DNA of 5,666 nt, taken from assembly GCA_017408535.1 (NCBI GenBank), contig JAFQUL010000168.1, positions 1 through 5,666 on the forward strand, in the 5' to 3' direction. The stretch comes from Clostridia bacterium (GTDB taxonomy: Bacteria; Bacillota; Clostridia; Oscillospirales; CAG-272). The notes under the pieces are model-generated. The model did no database searches and was not told the origin of the DNA. It saw only the letters and a list, made by a program, of their open reading frames with translations. The position numbers and the translations under genes were made by a program. Below, piece by piece: positions 1 through 5,666 of the stretch. Within the stretch, counting starts at the first letter, position 1. Every line of letters begins with the position of its first letter.

Positions 1-90
1 ACTGTCAGAGAAGACTCAACGGCAAAACGTCTGATTCCCGAGTTTGATATTATCCCCTTTGACAGGATAGGCATCAGAAAAAAGATCTGA
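1..90 (+). CDS. C-terminal end of an unidentified protein (5' partial)
   Basis: Frame 1 is open from the left edge to a TGA at 88-90, giving 29 residues that end in ...FDIIPFDRIGIRKKI. The other two plus frames hit stops by about base 45. The stop lies 27 bases before the -35 box of the recG promoter, as expected for a real gene end. The tail is basic at its very end and shows no motif I recognise. I cannot name the protein. No hairpin terminator is visible after it, so transcription may read through into recG. Calling it a gene at all is an inference from frame openness and position. Confidence 0.45.
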   Translation, partial: TVREDSTAKRLIPEFDIIPFDRIGIRKKI

Positions 91-117
91 ATTTCCCTTT
101 CATATTAACAAAATCAA

Positions 118-147
118 TTGACTGACCCCTTCCTTTTGTGATATACT
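118..147 (+). promoter_or_regulatory. Sigma-A type promoter for recG
   Basis: A -35 box TTGACT (118-123) and a -10 box TATACT (142-147) are separated by 18 bases, each one mismatch from consensus. A TG one base before the -10 box (139-140) makes it an extended -10. Transcription would start near 153-155, leaving a leader of about 30 bases before the recG ATG. I see no Gram-positive SOS (LexA) box of the GAAC-N4-GTTC type around it, so nothing here points to damage induction. It probably drives recG and rarA and perhaps rhaA. Confidence 0.8.
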
Positions 148-170
148 GTAGATAAGTATAACTGTCCGAA

Positions 171-176
171 AGGGGG
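171..176 (+). promoter_or_regulatory. Ribosome binding site of recG
   Basis: AGGGGG lies 8 bases before the ATG at 185. It fixes that ATG as the start, and the protein then begins just before the expected RecG N-terminal helix-hairpin-helix-like segment. Confidence 0.75.
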
Positions 177-184
177 CCGCAAAA

Positions 185-2278
185 ATGGGTATCGACAGCC
201 CCATTACAACTTTGTCCGGTATCGGCGAAGTACGTGCAAAGGCCTTTTCCCGGCTGGGGATCTTTACTGTAGGAGACCTGCTTGAGCATTACCCCAGAAG
301 CTATCAGGACCGCGGCAATATACTTACCCTCAGGAACGGCGACCCCGAGCGTGACTGCAGTTATATCCTCACCGTTATAACAGAGCCTCAGCTCAGACGC
401 ATACGCGGAAATATGAGTATACTGAAGTTCCGTGCGTCTGACAATACCGGTATCTGCGAGATAACATATTTTAACCAGCCCTACTATAAAAATCAGATAC
501 GTCACGGGGCAAAGATACGTTTCTTCGGCCGCATAATAAGGACAAAAGAAATATATAAAATGAGCAATCCCAAGCCGGAGGCAATCGTCCCCGGTAAGGA
601 GCTTGAAAACATCGTACCGATATACCCTCTCTGTGAAGGACTTACCGGACGGATAGTACGTGACGCGGTATCCTCCGCTCTTTCTTCCCATCTGTCCGAC
701 TTTACAGAATATCTGCCTGAGGATATCAGAAGGGAGAACAGCCTCCCAACACTGCAGTTTGCGGTGCGGGAGATACACCGCCCCACAGATAGCAGTTCTC
801 TCGAAAGAGCTATCAAGCGTCTGCGCTTTGACGAAATGTTTACCTTCGGTCTCGCTATGCGCATAGCCCTCAGGGGAATGACAAAAGCATCTGCTCCTCG
901 TATGCTCTCCACCGATATTTCTCCCTTTCTGTCTGTTCTTCCCTTTTCTCTCACCGGGGCACAGAGCCGTGCTCTCAGAGATATTGCAAAGGATATGTCA
1001 GAGGGTAAAGAAAAAATGATCCCACCAATGAGCCGGATTGTCTCGGGGGACGTTGGCAGCGGAAAGACCGCAGTTGCCGCAGGTGCGGCATTTATCGCCG
1101 TAAATAACGGTTATCAGGCTGCACTTATGGCCCCCACCGAGATACTCGCCGCACAGCATTCGGCGGAGCTTTCCGGGATATTTGAAAGGCTTGGTTACCG
1201 CACGGCACTTCTCACCGGCTCTACCCCGAGAAGCGAGAGAAAAAAGATACTCGCCGCACTGGAATCAGGTGATATCCACCTGATAGTGGGTACGCACGCC
1301 CTTATCGGTGAAGGAGTAAGATTCTTCCGTCCCGGCCTTTTCATAACCGATGAGCAGCACCGCTTCGGTGTTATGCAGAGAGCCGCACTCACCGAAAAGG
1401 CGGACGACGCACATATTTTGGTAATGAGCGCGACCCCGATTCCCCGCACTCTTGCTTTAGCTATATACGGTGATCTTGATCTGTCGGTACTGGACGAGCT
1501 TCCACCCGGCAGGCAGAGGGTAGATACCTTTGTGGTTGATGAAAGCTATCGGGCACGGCTTGATGCTTTTATCGCAAAGCAGGTATCAGAGGGGCACCAG
1601 TGCTATATAGTATGTCCCGCAGTCGAGGACAACTCAGAGGATGACGAGGATGGGGATGTGGGTGAGCATCTTTCAGCCGCCACCGAATATTCCGAGGCTC
1701 TCGGAAAGCGACTGCCGCAGGTAAAGGTAGGCTGTATGCACGGCCGTCTTCCGGCCGCAGAAAAGGATGCGGTAATGTCCTCATTTGTTTCAGGTGAAAC
1801 AAATGTTCTGGTATCCACCACCGTAATTGAGGTCGGTGTCAATGTACCGAACGCCACACTTATGATAATAGAAAACGCCGAACGCTTCGGTCTGTCACAG
1901 CTGCATCAGCTCAGGGGCAGAGTAGGACGTGGCTCGGCCAAGTCATACTGTGTTCTCGTGTCATCAAAGGAGGGGCAGAACAGCCGTGCCAGACTTGACA
2001 CAATGAGGACCACCTATGACGGATATAAAATAGCCGAAAAAGACCTGGAGCTGAGAGGCCCCGGCGACTTCTTTGCCACTCAGTACAGCGCAAGACAGAG
2101 CGGCGGACTGAAGTTCCGCTTTGCCGCATCTATTGCAAATGAGAGCGAGCTTAAGGAAATACTTCTCGCGGCAGAGCGCCTGCTGGCCGGGGATCCCGAT
2201 CTGTCACGGGATGAAAATCTCCCCCTTGCCAAAAGAATAAGAAAGCTGTCCGAGGGTGCGAGAGGAACAGTAAACTGA
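185..2278 (+). CDS. recG: ATP-dependent DNA helicase RecG
   Basis: RecG is a cytosolic superfamily 2 translocase that reverses stalled replication forks, branch-migrates Holliday junctions and unwinds R-loops. The 697-residue product matches the usual length of about 680-700. In order: a helix-hairpin-helix-like start (LSGIGEVRAKAF, 10-21), the wedge/OB-fold region (about 55-150), then the helicase domains with motif I GDVGSGKT (288-295), Ia MAPTEILAAQH (315-325), II DEQH (389-392), III SATPIPRTLAL (415-425), V STTVIEVGVNVPNA (544-557) and VI QLHQLRGRVGRG (572-583). The RecG-specific TRG segment follows at about 607-640 (KDLELRGPGDFF within it). All catalytic residues look intact. A loop at 481-494 is unusually acidic (9 of 14 residues D or E). 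It has its own promoter and RBS and is followed 51 bases later by rarA with no terminator between. Ile codons are mostly ATA, unlike in rhaA. Confidence 0.98.
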   Translation: MGIDSPITTLSGIGEVRAKAFSRLGIFTVGDLLEHYPRSYQDRGNILTLRNGDPERDCSYILTVITEPQLRRIRGNMSILKFRASDNTGICEITYFNQPYYKNQIRHGAKIRFFGRIIRTKEIYKMSNPKPEAIVPGKELENIVPIYPLCEGLTGRIVRDAVSSALSSHLSDFTEYLPEDIRRENSLPTLQFAVREIHRPTDSSSLERAIKRLRFDEMFTFGLAMRIALRGMTKASAPRMLSTDISPFLSVLPFSLTGAQSRALRDIAKDMSEGKEKMIPPMSRIVSGDVGSGKTAVAAGAAFIAVNNGYQAALMAPTEILAAQHSAELSGIFERLGYRTALLTGSTPRSERKKILAALESGDIHLIVGTHALIGEGVRFFRPGLFITDEQHRFGVMQRAALTEKADDAHILVMSATPIPRTLALAIYGDLDLSVLDELPPGRQRVDTFVVDESYRARLDAFIAKQVSEGHQCYIVCPAVEDNSEDDEDGDVGEHLSAATEYSEALGKRLPQVKVGCMHGRLPAAEKDAVMSSFVSGETNVLVSTTVIEVGVNVPNATLMIIENAERFGLSQLHQLRGRVGRGSAKSYCVLVSSKEGQNSRARLDTMRTTYDGYKIAEKDLELRGPGDFFATQYSARQSGGLKFRFAASIANESELKEILLAAERLLAGDPDLSRDENLPLAKRIRKLSEGARGTVN
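1264..1284. repeat. Inverted repeat inside recG (8-bp arms)
   Basis: ATCAGGTG (1264-1271) is the exact reverse complement of CACCTGAT (1277-1284), with a 5-base spacer. It lies in the codons between motifs Ia and II of recG. It may be chance, and I infer no function. Confidence 0.5.
1741..1757. repeat. GC-only inverted repeat inside recG
   Basis: Two CGGCCG hexamers (1741-1746 and 1752-1757), each self-complementary, flank a 5-base spacer and could form a strong 6-bp stem. They encode part of the conserved helicase segment HGRLPAA, so protein constraint plus GC-rich codons may explain them. A longer inverted repeat starts 24 bases downstream. Confidence 0.4.
1782..1805. repeat. Perfect 11-bp inverted repeat inside recG
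   Basis: The arms CATTTGTTTCA (1782-1792) and TGAAACAAATG (1795-1805) are exact reverse complements separated only by GG. They encode SFVSGETN just before helicase motif V. The shape resembles an operator for a dimeric regulator. With a 2-base gap it would need to open a pair or two to form an RNA hairpin. No promoter or gene start lies next to it, so function is unknown. Confidence 0.6.
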
Positions 2279-2300
2279 CAGTACCCAAATTAACTTTTTG

Positions 2301-2315
2301 TGCCGCACGGCGGCA
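2301..2315. repeat. Short GC-rich stem-loop in the recG-rarA gap
   Basis: TGCCGC (2301-2306) pairs perfectly with GCGGCA (2310-2315) around an ACG loop. It sits 4 bases before the GGAG of rarA. No T run follows it, so it is not a terminator. It could tune translation of rarA or processing between recG and rarA, but this is only inference from position. Confidence 0.45.
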
Positions 2316-2319
2316 GAAT

Positions 2320-2323
2320 GGAG
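2320..2323 (+). promoter_or_regulatory. Ribosome binding site that sets the rarA start
   Basis: GGAG lies 6 bases before the ATG at 2330. The alternatives are a GTG at 2300 and an ATG at 2318. Both lack a well-placed Shine-Dalgarno, and the GGAG overlaps the latter ATG, so 2330 is preferred. Confidence 0.7.
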
Positions 2324-2329
2324 ACTACA

Positions 2330-3571
2330 ATGAGCGTACAGCCCCTGGCGGATCTTGTCCGCCCAAAGGAGCTAAGTGAAATATCCGGTCAGAGCCACAT
2401 CTGCGGTGAGAAGGGCATACTTCGAAGAATGCTGGATTCGGGCAGGCTCTCAAACATGATATTTTACGGGCCTCCCGGTATAGGCAAGACTACGGTAGCA
2501 CGGATCATAGCCGCAAAATCCGATAAGCGGCTGTGTCATCTTAATGCCACCACTGCCTCGCTTGCAGACGTAAAGGCCGCCTGCAGTGAGAGCGAGAACC
2601 TCTTCGGGGCGAACGGAGTACTCCTTTACCTTGACGAGATACAGTATTTTAACAAAAAACAGCAGCAATCCCTTCTTGAATATATAGAGGACGGCAGAGT
2701 TACTCTTATTGCCTCCACTACCGAGAACCCCTACTTTTACGTATATCCCGCTATTCTCTCCCGTTGCTCGGTTTTTGAGTTCAAGCCGGTCCCCCCCGCC
2801 GAGATGCTCCCCACCCTTAAAAGGGCTCTCGATAAGGATAACGAAAGAAATTCCCGGGTGATAACCGCAGAGGACCGCATACTCCTTAAGATAGCCGGGT
2901 ACGGCGCAGGAGACGTACGGCGCTCCATCGGCATTCTTGAAAATGCCGCGGCAACCTCTGACGGCGAGATAACAGACGACACTGTAGAAGCACTTGTATG
3001 CGGTGATGCCGCTCTCGGTGCATTTGACAAATCCGATACTGTTCACTACGATCTTCTGTCGGGACTGCAGAAGTCGATACGCGGCTCTGACCCCGATGCG
3101 GCTATATTTTATGCCGCAAAGCTTCTTGAAGGCGGGGACCTTATTTCTGTCTGCCGCAGACTTCAGGTAATTGCCAGCGAGGATATCGGTGCCGCATATC
3201 CGATGGCGGCGTCCATCGTGCACGCCTGTGTTTCCTCCGCCCGTGAGCTTGGGCTCCCGGAGGCAAAGATCCCTCTTGCCAATGCAGTAATAATGCTTGC
3301 CACAGCACCTAAGTCAAATTCAGCATATCTCGCTCTGCATGCGGCAGAGGCGGATATCGCAAGCGGTAAGGGCACAGAGATCCCCCATCACCTGAAAGCA
3401 CCTAAATTTGACGGTTACGTGTACCCTCACGATTTTCCCTATCACTACACCCCCCAACAGTATCTCCCTGACGACCTTGTGGGAAGCAAATATTATATCC
3501 CCGGGGACAACAAGACCGAAAATGCCGCCAAGGAGTACTGGGACAAGATAAAAAACAACGGCAAAAAATAA
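2330..3571 (+). CDS. rarA: Replication-associated recombination protein A (RarA/MgsA), AAA+ ATPase
   Basis: RarA is a clamp-loader-like AAA+ ATPase, related to eukaryotic WRNIP1/Mgs1, that acts with SSB at stalled replication forks. With the start at 2330 the product has 413 residues, close to the usual 420-450, and begins PLADLVRPKELSEISGQ as the family does. Visible parts: Walker A GPPGIGKTT (47-55), Walker B LLYLDEIQYF (98-107), sensor 1 ASTTEN (128-133), arginine finger in SRC (Arg145), sensor 2 GDVRRS (194-199). The C-terminal tetramerisation domain includes HYDLLSGLQKSIRGSDPDAA (239-258), and the typical tail YVYPHDFPYHYTPQQYLPDD ends at 382. An in-frame GTG at 2300 would add 10 residues, but the RBS and family fit favour 2330. 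Gln104 stands where many RarA proteins have His after DEI. The gene probably shares the recG transcript, a sensible pairing because both act on blocked forks. Confidence 0.96.
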   Translation: MSVQPLADLVRPKELSEISGQSHICGEKGILRRMLDSGRLSNMIFYGPPGIGKTTVARIIAAKSDKRLCHLNATTASLADVKAACSESENLFGANGVLLYLDEIQYFNKKQQQSLLEYIEDGRVTLIASTTENPYFYVYPAILSRCSVFEFKPVPPAEMLPTLKRALDKDNERNSRVITAEDRILLKIAGYGAGDVRRSIGILENAAATSDGEITDDTVEALVCGDAALGAFDKSDTVHYDLLSGLQKSIRGSDPDAAIFYAAKLLEGGDLISVCRRLQVIASEDIGAAYPMAASIVHACVSSARELGLPEAKIPLANAVIMLATAPKSNSAYLALHAAEADIASGKGTEIPHHLKAPKFDGYVYPHDFPYHYTPQQYLPDDLVGSKYYIPGDNKTENAAKEYWDKIKNNGKK

Positions 3572-3583
3572 ATTAATATATAT

Positions 3584-3587
3584 GGAG
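3584..3587 (+). promoter_or_regulatory. Ribosome binding site that sets the rhaA start
   Basis: GGAG ends 9 bases before the ATG at 3597. The in-frame ATG at 3582 overlaps it and has only A/T-rich sequence upstream with no Shine-Dalgarno, so 3597 is the better start. Confidence 0.7.
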
Positions 3588-3596
3588 AACAAAAAG

Positions 3597-4844
3597 ATGA
3601 CAAGATTTGAAAGCGCAAAAGAAAGATATTCCCGTCTCGGCATCGACGTTGAGAAGGCTATGGAGATCGCATCAAACAAGGCTATCTCTATCCACTGCTG
3701 GCAGGGCGATGACCTTACCGGTTTTGACAACCCCGACGGAGGTACCGGCAACGGCATTCTCGCTACCGGTAACTATATGGGCCGTGCACGTACCTTTGAG
3801 GAGCTGACTGCAGACTTCCTTAAGGCGGCATCCATGATCCCCGGTAAGAAGAGGATCAACCTTCATGCCTGCTATGCTATCTTTGAAGAGGGCGGCTGGG
3901 TAGACAGAGACAAGATCGAGTACAAGCACTTTATCCCCTGGGTAGAGTTTGCCCGTGAGAACGGCTTCGGTATCGACTTCAACCCCACCGTATTCAGCCA
4001 TCCCATGATGAAGAACGGTCTCAGCCTTTCCTCTCCCGACGAGAAGGTAAGAAAGTTCTGGATCGACCACTGCATCGCTTGCCGCCGCATCGCTCAGAAG
4101 ATCGGTGAAGCACTTAACGATAAGGTACTCAACGATATTTGGATCCCCGACGGACTCAAGGATATCCCCGCTGACCGTCTCGGTCCCAGAATGCTTCTCA
4201 AGGACAGCCTTGACAAGATATTCGAGGAGAAGTGCCCCAACGTTATCGACTGTATCGAGAGCAAGGTATTTGCTATCGGTGTTGAGAGCTATACCGTCGG
4301 AAGCAGCGAGTTCTATATAAGCTATGCCGCTTCTCACCCCGGCGTATATCCTCTTCTTGACAACGGTCACTATCATCCCACCGAGTATGTAAGCGACAAG
4401 ATCCCCGCACTCCTCCCCTTCTTTGACAAGATTCCCCTTCACATCACCCGCGGCGTTCGTTGGGACAGTGACCACGTGGTTATCTTTGACGACGAGCTTA
4501 AGGAGATAATGAAGGAGATCGTTCGCGGCGATGCTCTTGACAAGGTACTTATCGGTCTCGACTTCTTTGATGCTGCAATCAACCGTGTTGCCGCTTGGGT
4601 AATCGGTACCAGAAACACCGCTAAAGCTCTTCTCTGGGCTCTTCTTCAGCCTCACGAGACCCTTAAGGCTCTTCAGGATGGCGGTAACTTCACAAAGAAC
4701 CTTATGCTTCTTGAAGAGTGCAAGACCCTTCCCTTCACCGACATTTGGGAAGAGTACTGCTCCCGTCACGGTGTTCCCACCGATGAAAGCTGGTATGCTG
4801 ACATCGAGGAGTACGAGAAAACCGTGCTTGCAGGCAGACAGTAA
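3597..4844 (+). CDS. rhaA: L-rhamnose isomerase
   Basis: RhaA (EC 5.3.1.14) is a cytosolic Mn-dependent TIM-barrel enzyme that converts L-rhamnose to L-rhamnulose, the first step before RhaB kinase and RhaD aldolase. From the ATG at 3597 the product has 415 residues (E. coli 419) and aligns along its whole length from recall: SIHCWQGDD (31-39), NLHACYAIF (88-96), FNPTVFSHP (128-136), ESYTVGSSEFY (230-240), RWDSDHVV (288-295), LDFFDAAINRVAAWVIGTRN (321-340). Metal and catalytic residues of the E. coli enzyme appear conserved as Glu221, Asp255, His258, His282, Asp290, Asp292 and Asp322. It starts 25 bases after rarA and I see no convincing promoter in that gap. No rhaB or rhaD is in view. Codon use is strongly biased (3 ATA among 34 Ile codons), unlike recG, which suggests high expression. 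RhaA enzymes can also isomerise other sugars such as D-allulose, so the natural substrate is inferred. Confidence 0.96.
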   Translation: MTRFESAKERYSRLGIDVEKAMEIASNKAISIHCWQGDDLTGFDNPDGGTGNGILATGNYMGRARTFEELTADFLKAASMIPGKKRINLHACYAIFEEGGWVDRDKIEYKHFIPWVEFARENGFGIDFNPTVFSHPMMKNGLSLSSPDEKVRKFWIDHCIACRRIAQKIGEALNDKVLNDIWIPDGLKDIPADRLGPRMLLKDSLDKIFEEKCPNVIDCIESKVFAIGVESYTVGSSEFYISYAASHPGVYPLLDNGHYHPTEYVSDKIPALLPFFDKIPLHITRGVRWDSDHVVIFDDELKEIMKEIVRGDALDKVLIGLDFFDAAINRVAAWVIGTRNTAKALLWALLQPHETLKALQDGGNFTKNLMLLEECKTLPFTDIWEEYCSRHGVPTDESWYADIEEYEKTVLAGRQ

Positions 4845-4853
4845 TTTTTATAT

Positions 4854-4889
4854 ACTAAAAAAACACCCCCTTCGGGGTGTTTTTTTAGT
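4854..4889. terminator. Bidirectional Rho-independent terminator between rhaA and the AraC gene
   Basis: A perfect 16-bp stem (4854-4869 with 4874-4889) closes on a CTTC loop. Its core is CACCCC/GGGGTG, with seven As on the left and seven Ts on the right, so transcripts from either strand end in a GC stem followed by a U run. It starts 9 bases after the rhaA stop and ends 19 bases before the stop of the convergent AraC gene, so it can serve both. Confidence 0.93.
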
Positions 4890-4908
4890 TCAACGGGTAT
4901 ACTGTTGA

Positions 4909-5666
4909 TCATTTATTCTGTTTTGTGTTGCGCTTTTTATACTCGGTTGGTGTCATGCCGGTATGCTTCTTAAAAACACGGCTAAAATACATTGAGTCAT
5001 CATATCCGACCAACTCCGCTACCTTCGTCATATTGTAGTCAGTGTTGTCTATCAGGTCCTTTGCATTTGTTATTCTCAGCGACAGTATATACTGCATAGG
5101 AGTCAGCCTTGTTATCTTTCTGAAATTCTGGGTAAACCAATTTGCCGTCATAGCACGGCCCTTTGCATATTCCTCGATAACTATCTGCTGATTATAATGC
5201 TCGTTAAAGTAATTGACAGCACGTTCTATCTCGTCAAGCATTCCGACCCCAACGTCATTATTCTCCCGAATATACCTATTTATCGTTAGAAAAATATGGC
5301 GGAGATCCATATTCAGAAATTCCTCGTAGCCTATGCGTTTCAAACGAAGCTCACTTATCATCTGTCTGAAATACCACTCATAATCGAGTGAGATCCCCGT
5401 AAAAAAGACATTCTCGTTCTTAGTCAAACCAAAGCTGTCCAATATGCGGGGTACCTCAGACCCTGTAAAATGCACCCAATATGACTCGGGTTTGTCGGCA
5501 GAATCATAATTGTAAAGCTGTGTCTCATAAGGTCTGTAAAGTACCATATTACCCTTCTGTACAATCCTGTCTTTACCGTCAAAATAAAAGTGTGCACACC
5601 CTGACGATATATAAAGTAATTGATAGTCTCCTCTTCCGTCCGGTCTTATTGTTTTGTTGACCCGGC
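4909..5666 (-). CDS. AraC-family transcriptional regulator (N-terminus beyond window)
   Basis: A DNA-binding regulator of the AraC/XylS family, most likely sensing a sugar or related ligand. The minus-strand frame stays open to the right edge, giving 251 visible residues of an expected 270-300, so the Met at 5547 is internal. The visible start reads RPDGRGDYQLLYISSG (7-22) and KGNMVLYRPYETQ (37-49), the cupin-like ligand-binding domain typical of these regulators in Clostridia. The C-terminal domain carries two helix-turn-helix units, about 160-189 and 210-239, ending in the family signature YFSRVFKKHTGMTPTEY (226-242). The protein stops nine residues later with a basic tail. The gene is convergent with rhaA across a shared terminator. 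Sequence looks more A+T-rich than recG or rhaA. RhaS and RhaR, the E. coli rhamnose activators, are AraC proteins, but control of rhaA here is only a guess from proximity. Its promoter is outside the window. Confidence 0.95.
   Translation of the reverse strand, partial: RVNKTIRPDGRGDYQLLYISSGCAHFYFDGKDRIVQKGNMVLYRPYETQLYNYDSADKPESYWVHFTGSEVPRILDSFGLTKNENVFFTGISLDYEWYFRQMISELRLKRIGYEEFLNMDLRHIFLTINRYIRENNDVGVGMLDEIERAVNYFNEHYNQQIVIEEYAKGRAMTANWFTQNFRKITRLTPMQYILSLRITNAKDLIDNTDYNMTKVAELVGYDDSMYFSRVFKKHTGMTPTEYKKRNTKQNK

Noticed and set aside
74..778. A 234-codon open frame on the minus strand opposite the start of recG
   Set aside because: It covers the recG promoter and N-terminal domain, has no recognisable domain, and would have to end inside the upstream partial gene.
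2791..2797. Run of seven Cs inside rarA that could be a slippage (phase-variation) tract
   Set aside because: Seven bases is short for phase variation, the gene is housekeeping, and the run simply encodes Pro-Pro in a C-rich codon context.
2450..3223. A 257-codon open frame on the minus strand opposite rarA
   Set aside because: It lies wholly over the conserved AAA+ region of rarA. It has no family resemblance and an irregular Cys/Gly/Tyr-rich composition typical of an antisense shadow.
3470..3596. Possible rhaA promoter with TATTAT (3491-3496) or TAATAT (3574-3579) as -10
   Set aside because: Neither has an acceptable -35 box 16-18 bases upstream, so I could not support a promoter call.
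3607..3621. Sequence TTGAAAGCGCAAAAG resembling a CcpA cre site at the 5' end of rhaA
   Set aside because: The left half fits but the right half misses conserved C and A positions. It encodes the family-typical ESAKE residues, so the match is weak evidence for catabolite repression.
3672..4769. A 365-codon open frame on the minus strand opposite rhaA
   Set aside because: It is antisense to a certain gene with full family conservation. Its openness follows from the strong codon bias of rhaA, and its translation shows no recognisable domain.

Overview
The window looks like ordinary chromosome of a Gram-positive gut-type Clostridia bacterium, possibly Ruminococcus-like (Oscillospiraceae/Ruminococcaceae). 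This is inferred from strong GGAG/AGGGGG ribosome binding sites, a textbook vegetative promoter, a base composition near 50% G+C by eye, and an AraC regulator with the N-terminal wording common in that group. The assignment is not proven.

Layout: bases 1-90 hold the last 29 codons of an unidentified plus-strand gene. A sigma-A promoter (118-147) follows and leads into recG (185-2278), rarA/mgsA (2330-3571) and rhaA (3597-4844), all on the plus strand. The gaps are only 51 and 25 bases and I see no terminator in them. A perfect 16-bp stem-loop flanked by A and T runs (4854-4889) closes this unit. On the far side, transcribed toward rhaA, lies an AraC-family regulator (4909-5666, minus strand) whose N-terminus runs off the right edge.

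Functionally, recG and rarA form a replication-fork rescue pair: a branch-migration helicase and a clamp-loader-like AAA+ ATPase. rhaA is a sugar-catabolism gene (L-rhamnose to L-rhamnulose) attached to their 3' side. Its codon use differs sharply from recG: ATA is 3 of 34 Ile codons in rhaA but 10 of the first 16 in recG, which suggests rhaA is a highly expressed gene. The AraC protein is a candidate sugar regulator by position only.

I see no mobile element, CRISPR array, tRNA, rRNA or novel multi-gene system. The points most worth a second look are the odd recG-rarA-rhaA linkage and a perfect 11-bp inverted repeat buried in recG.
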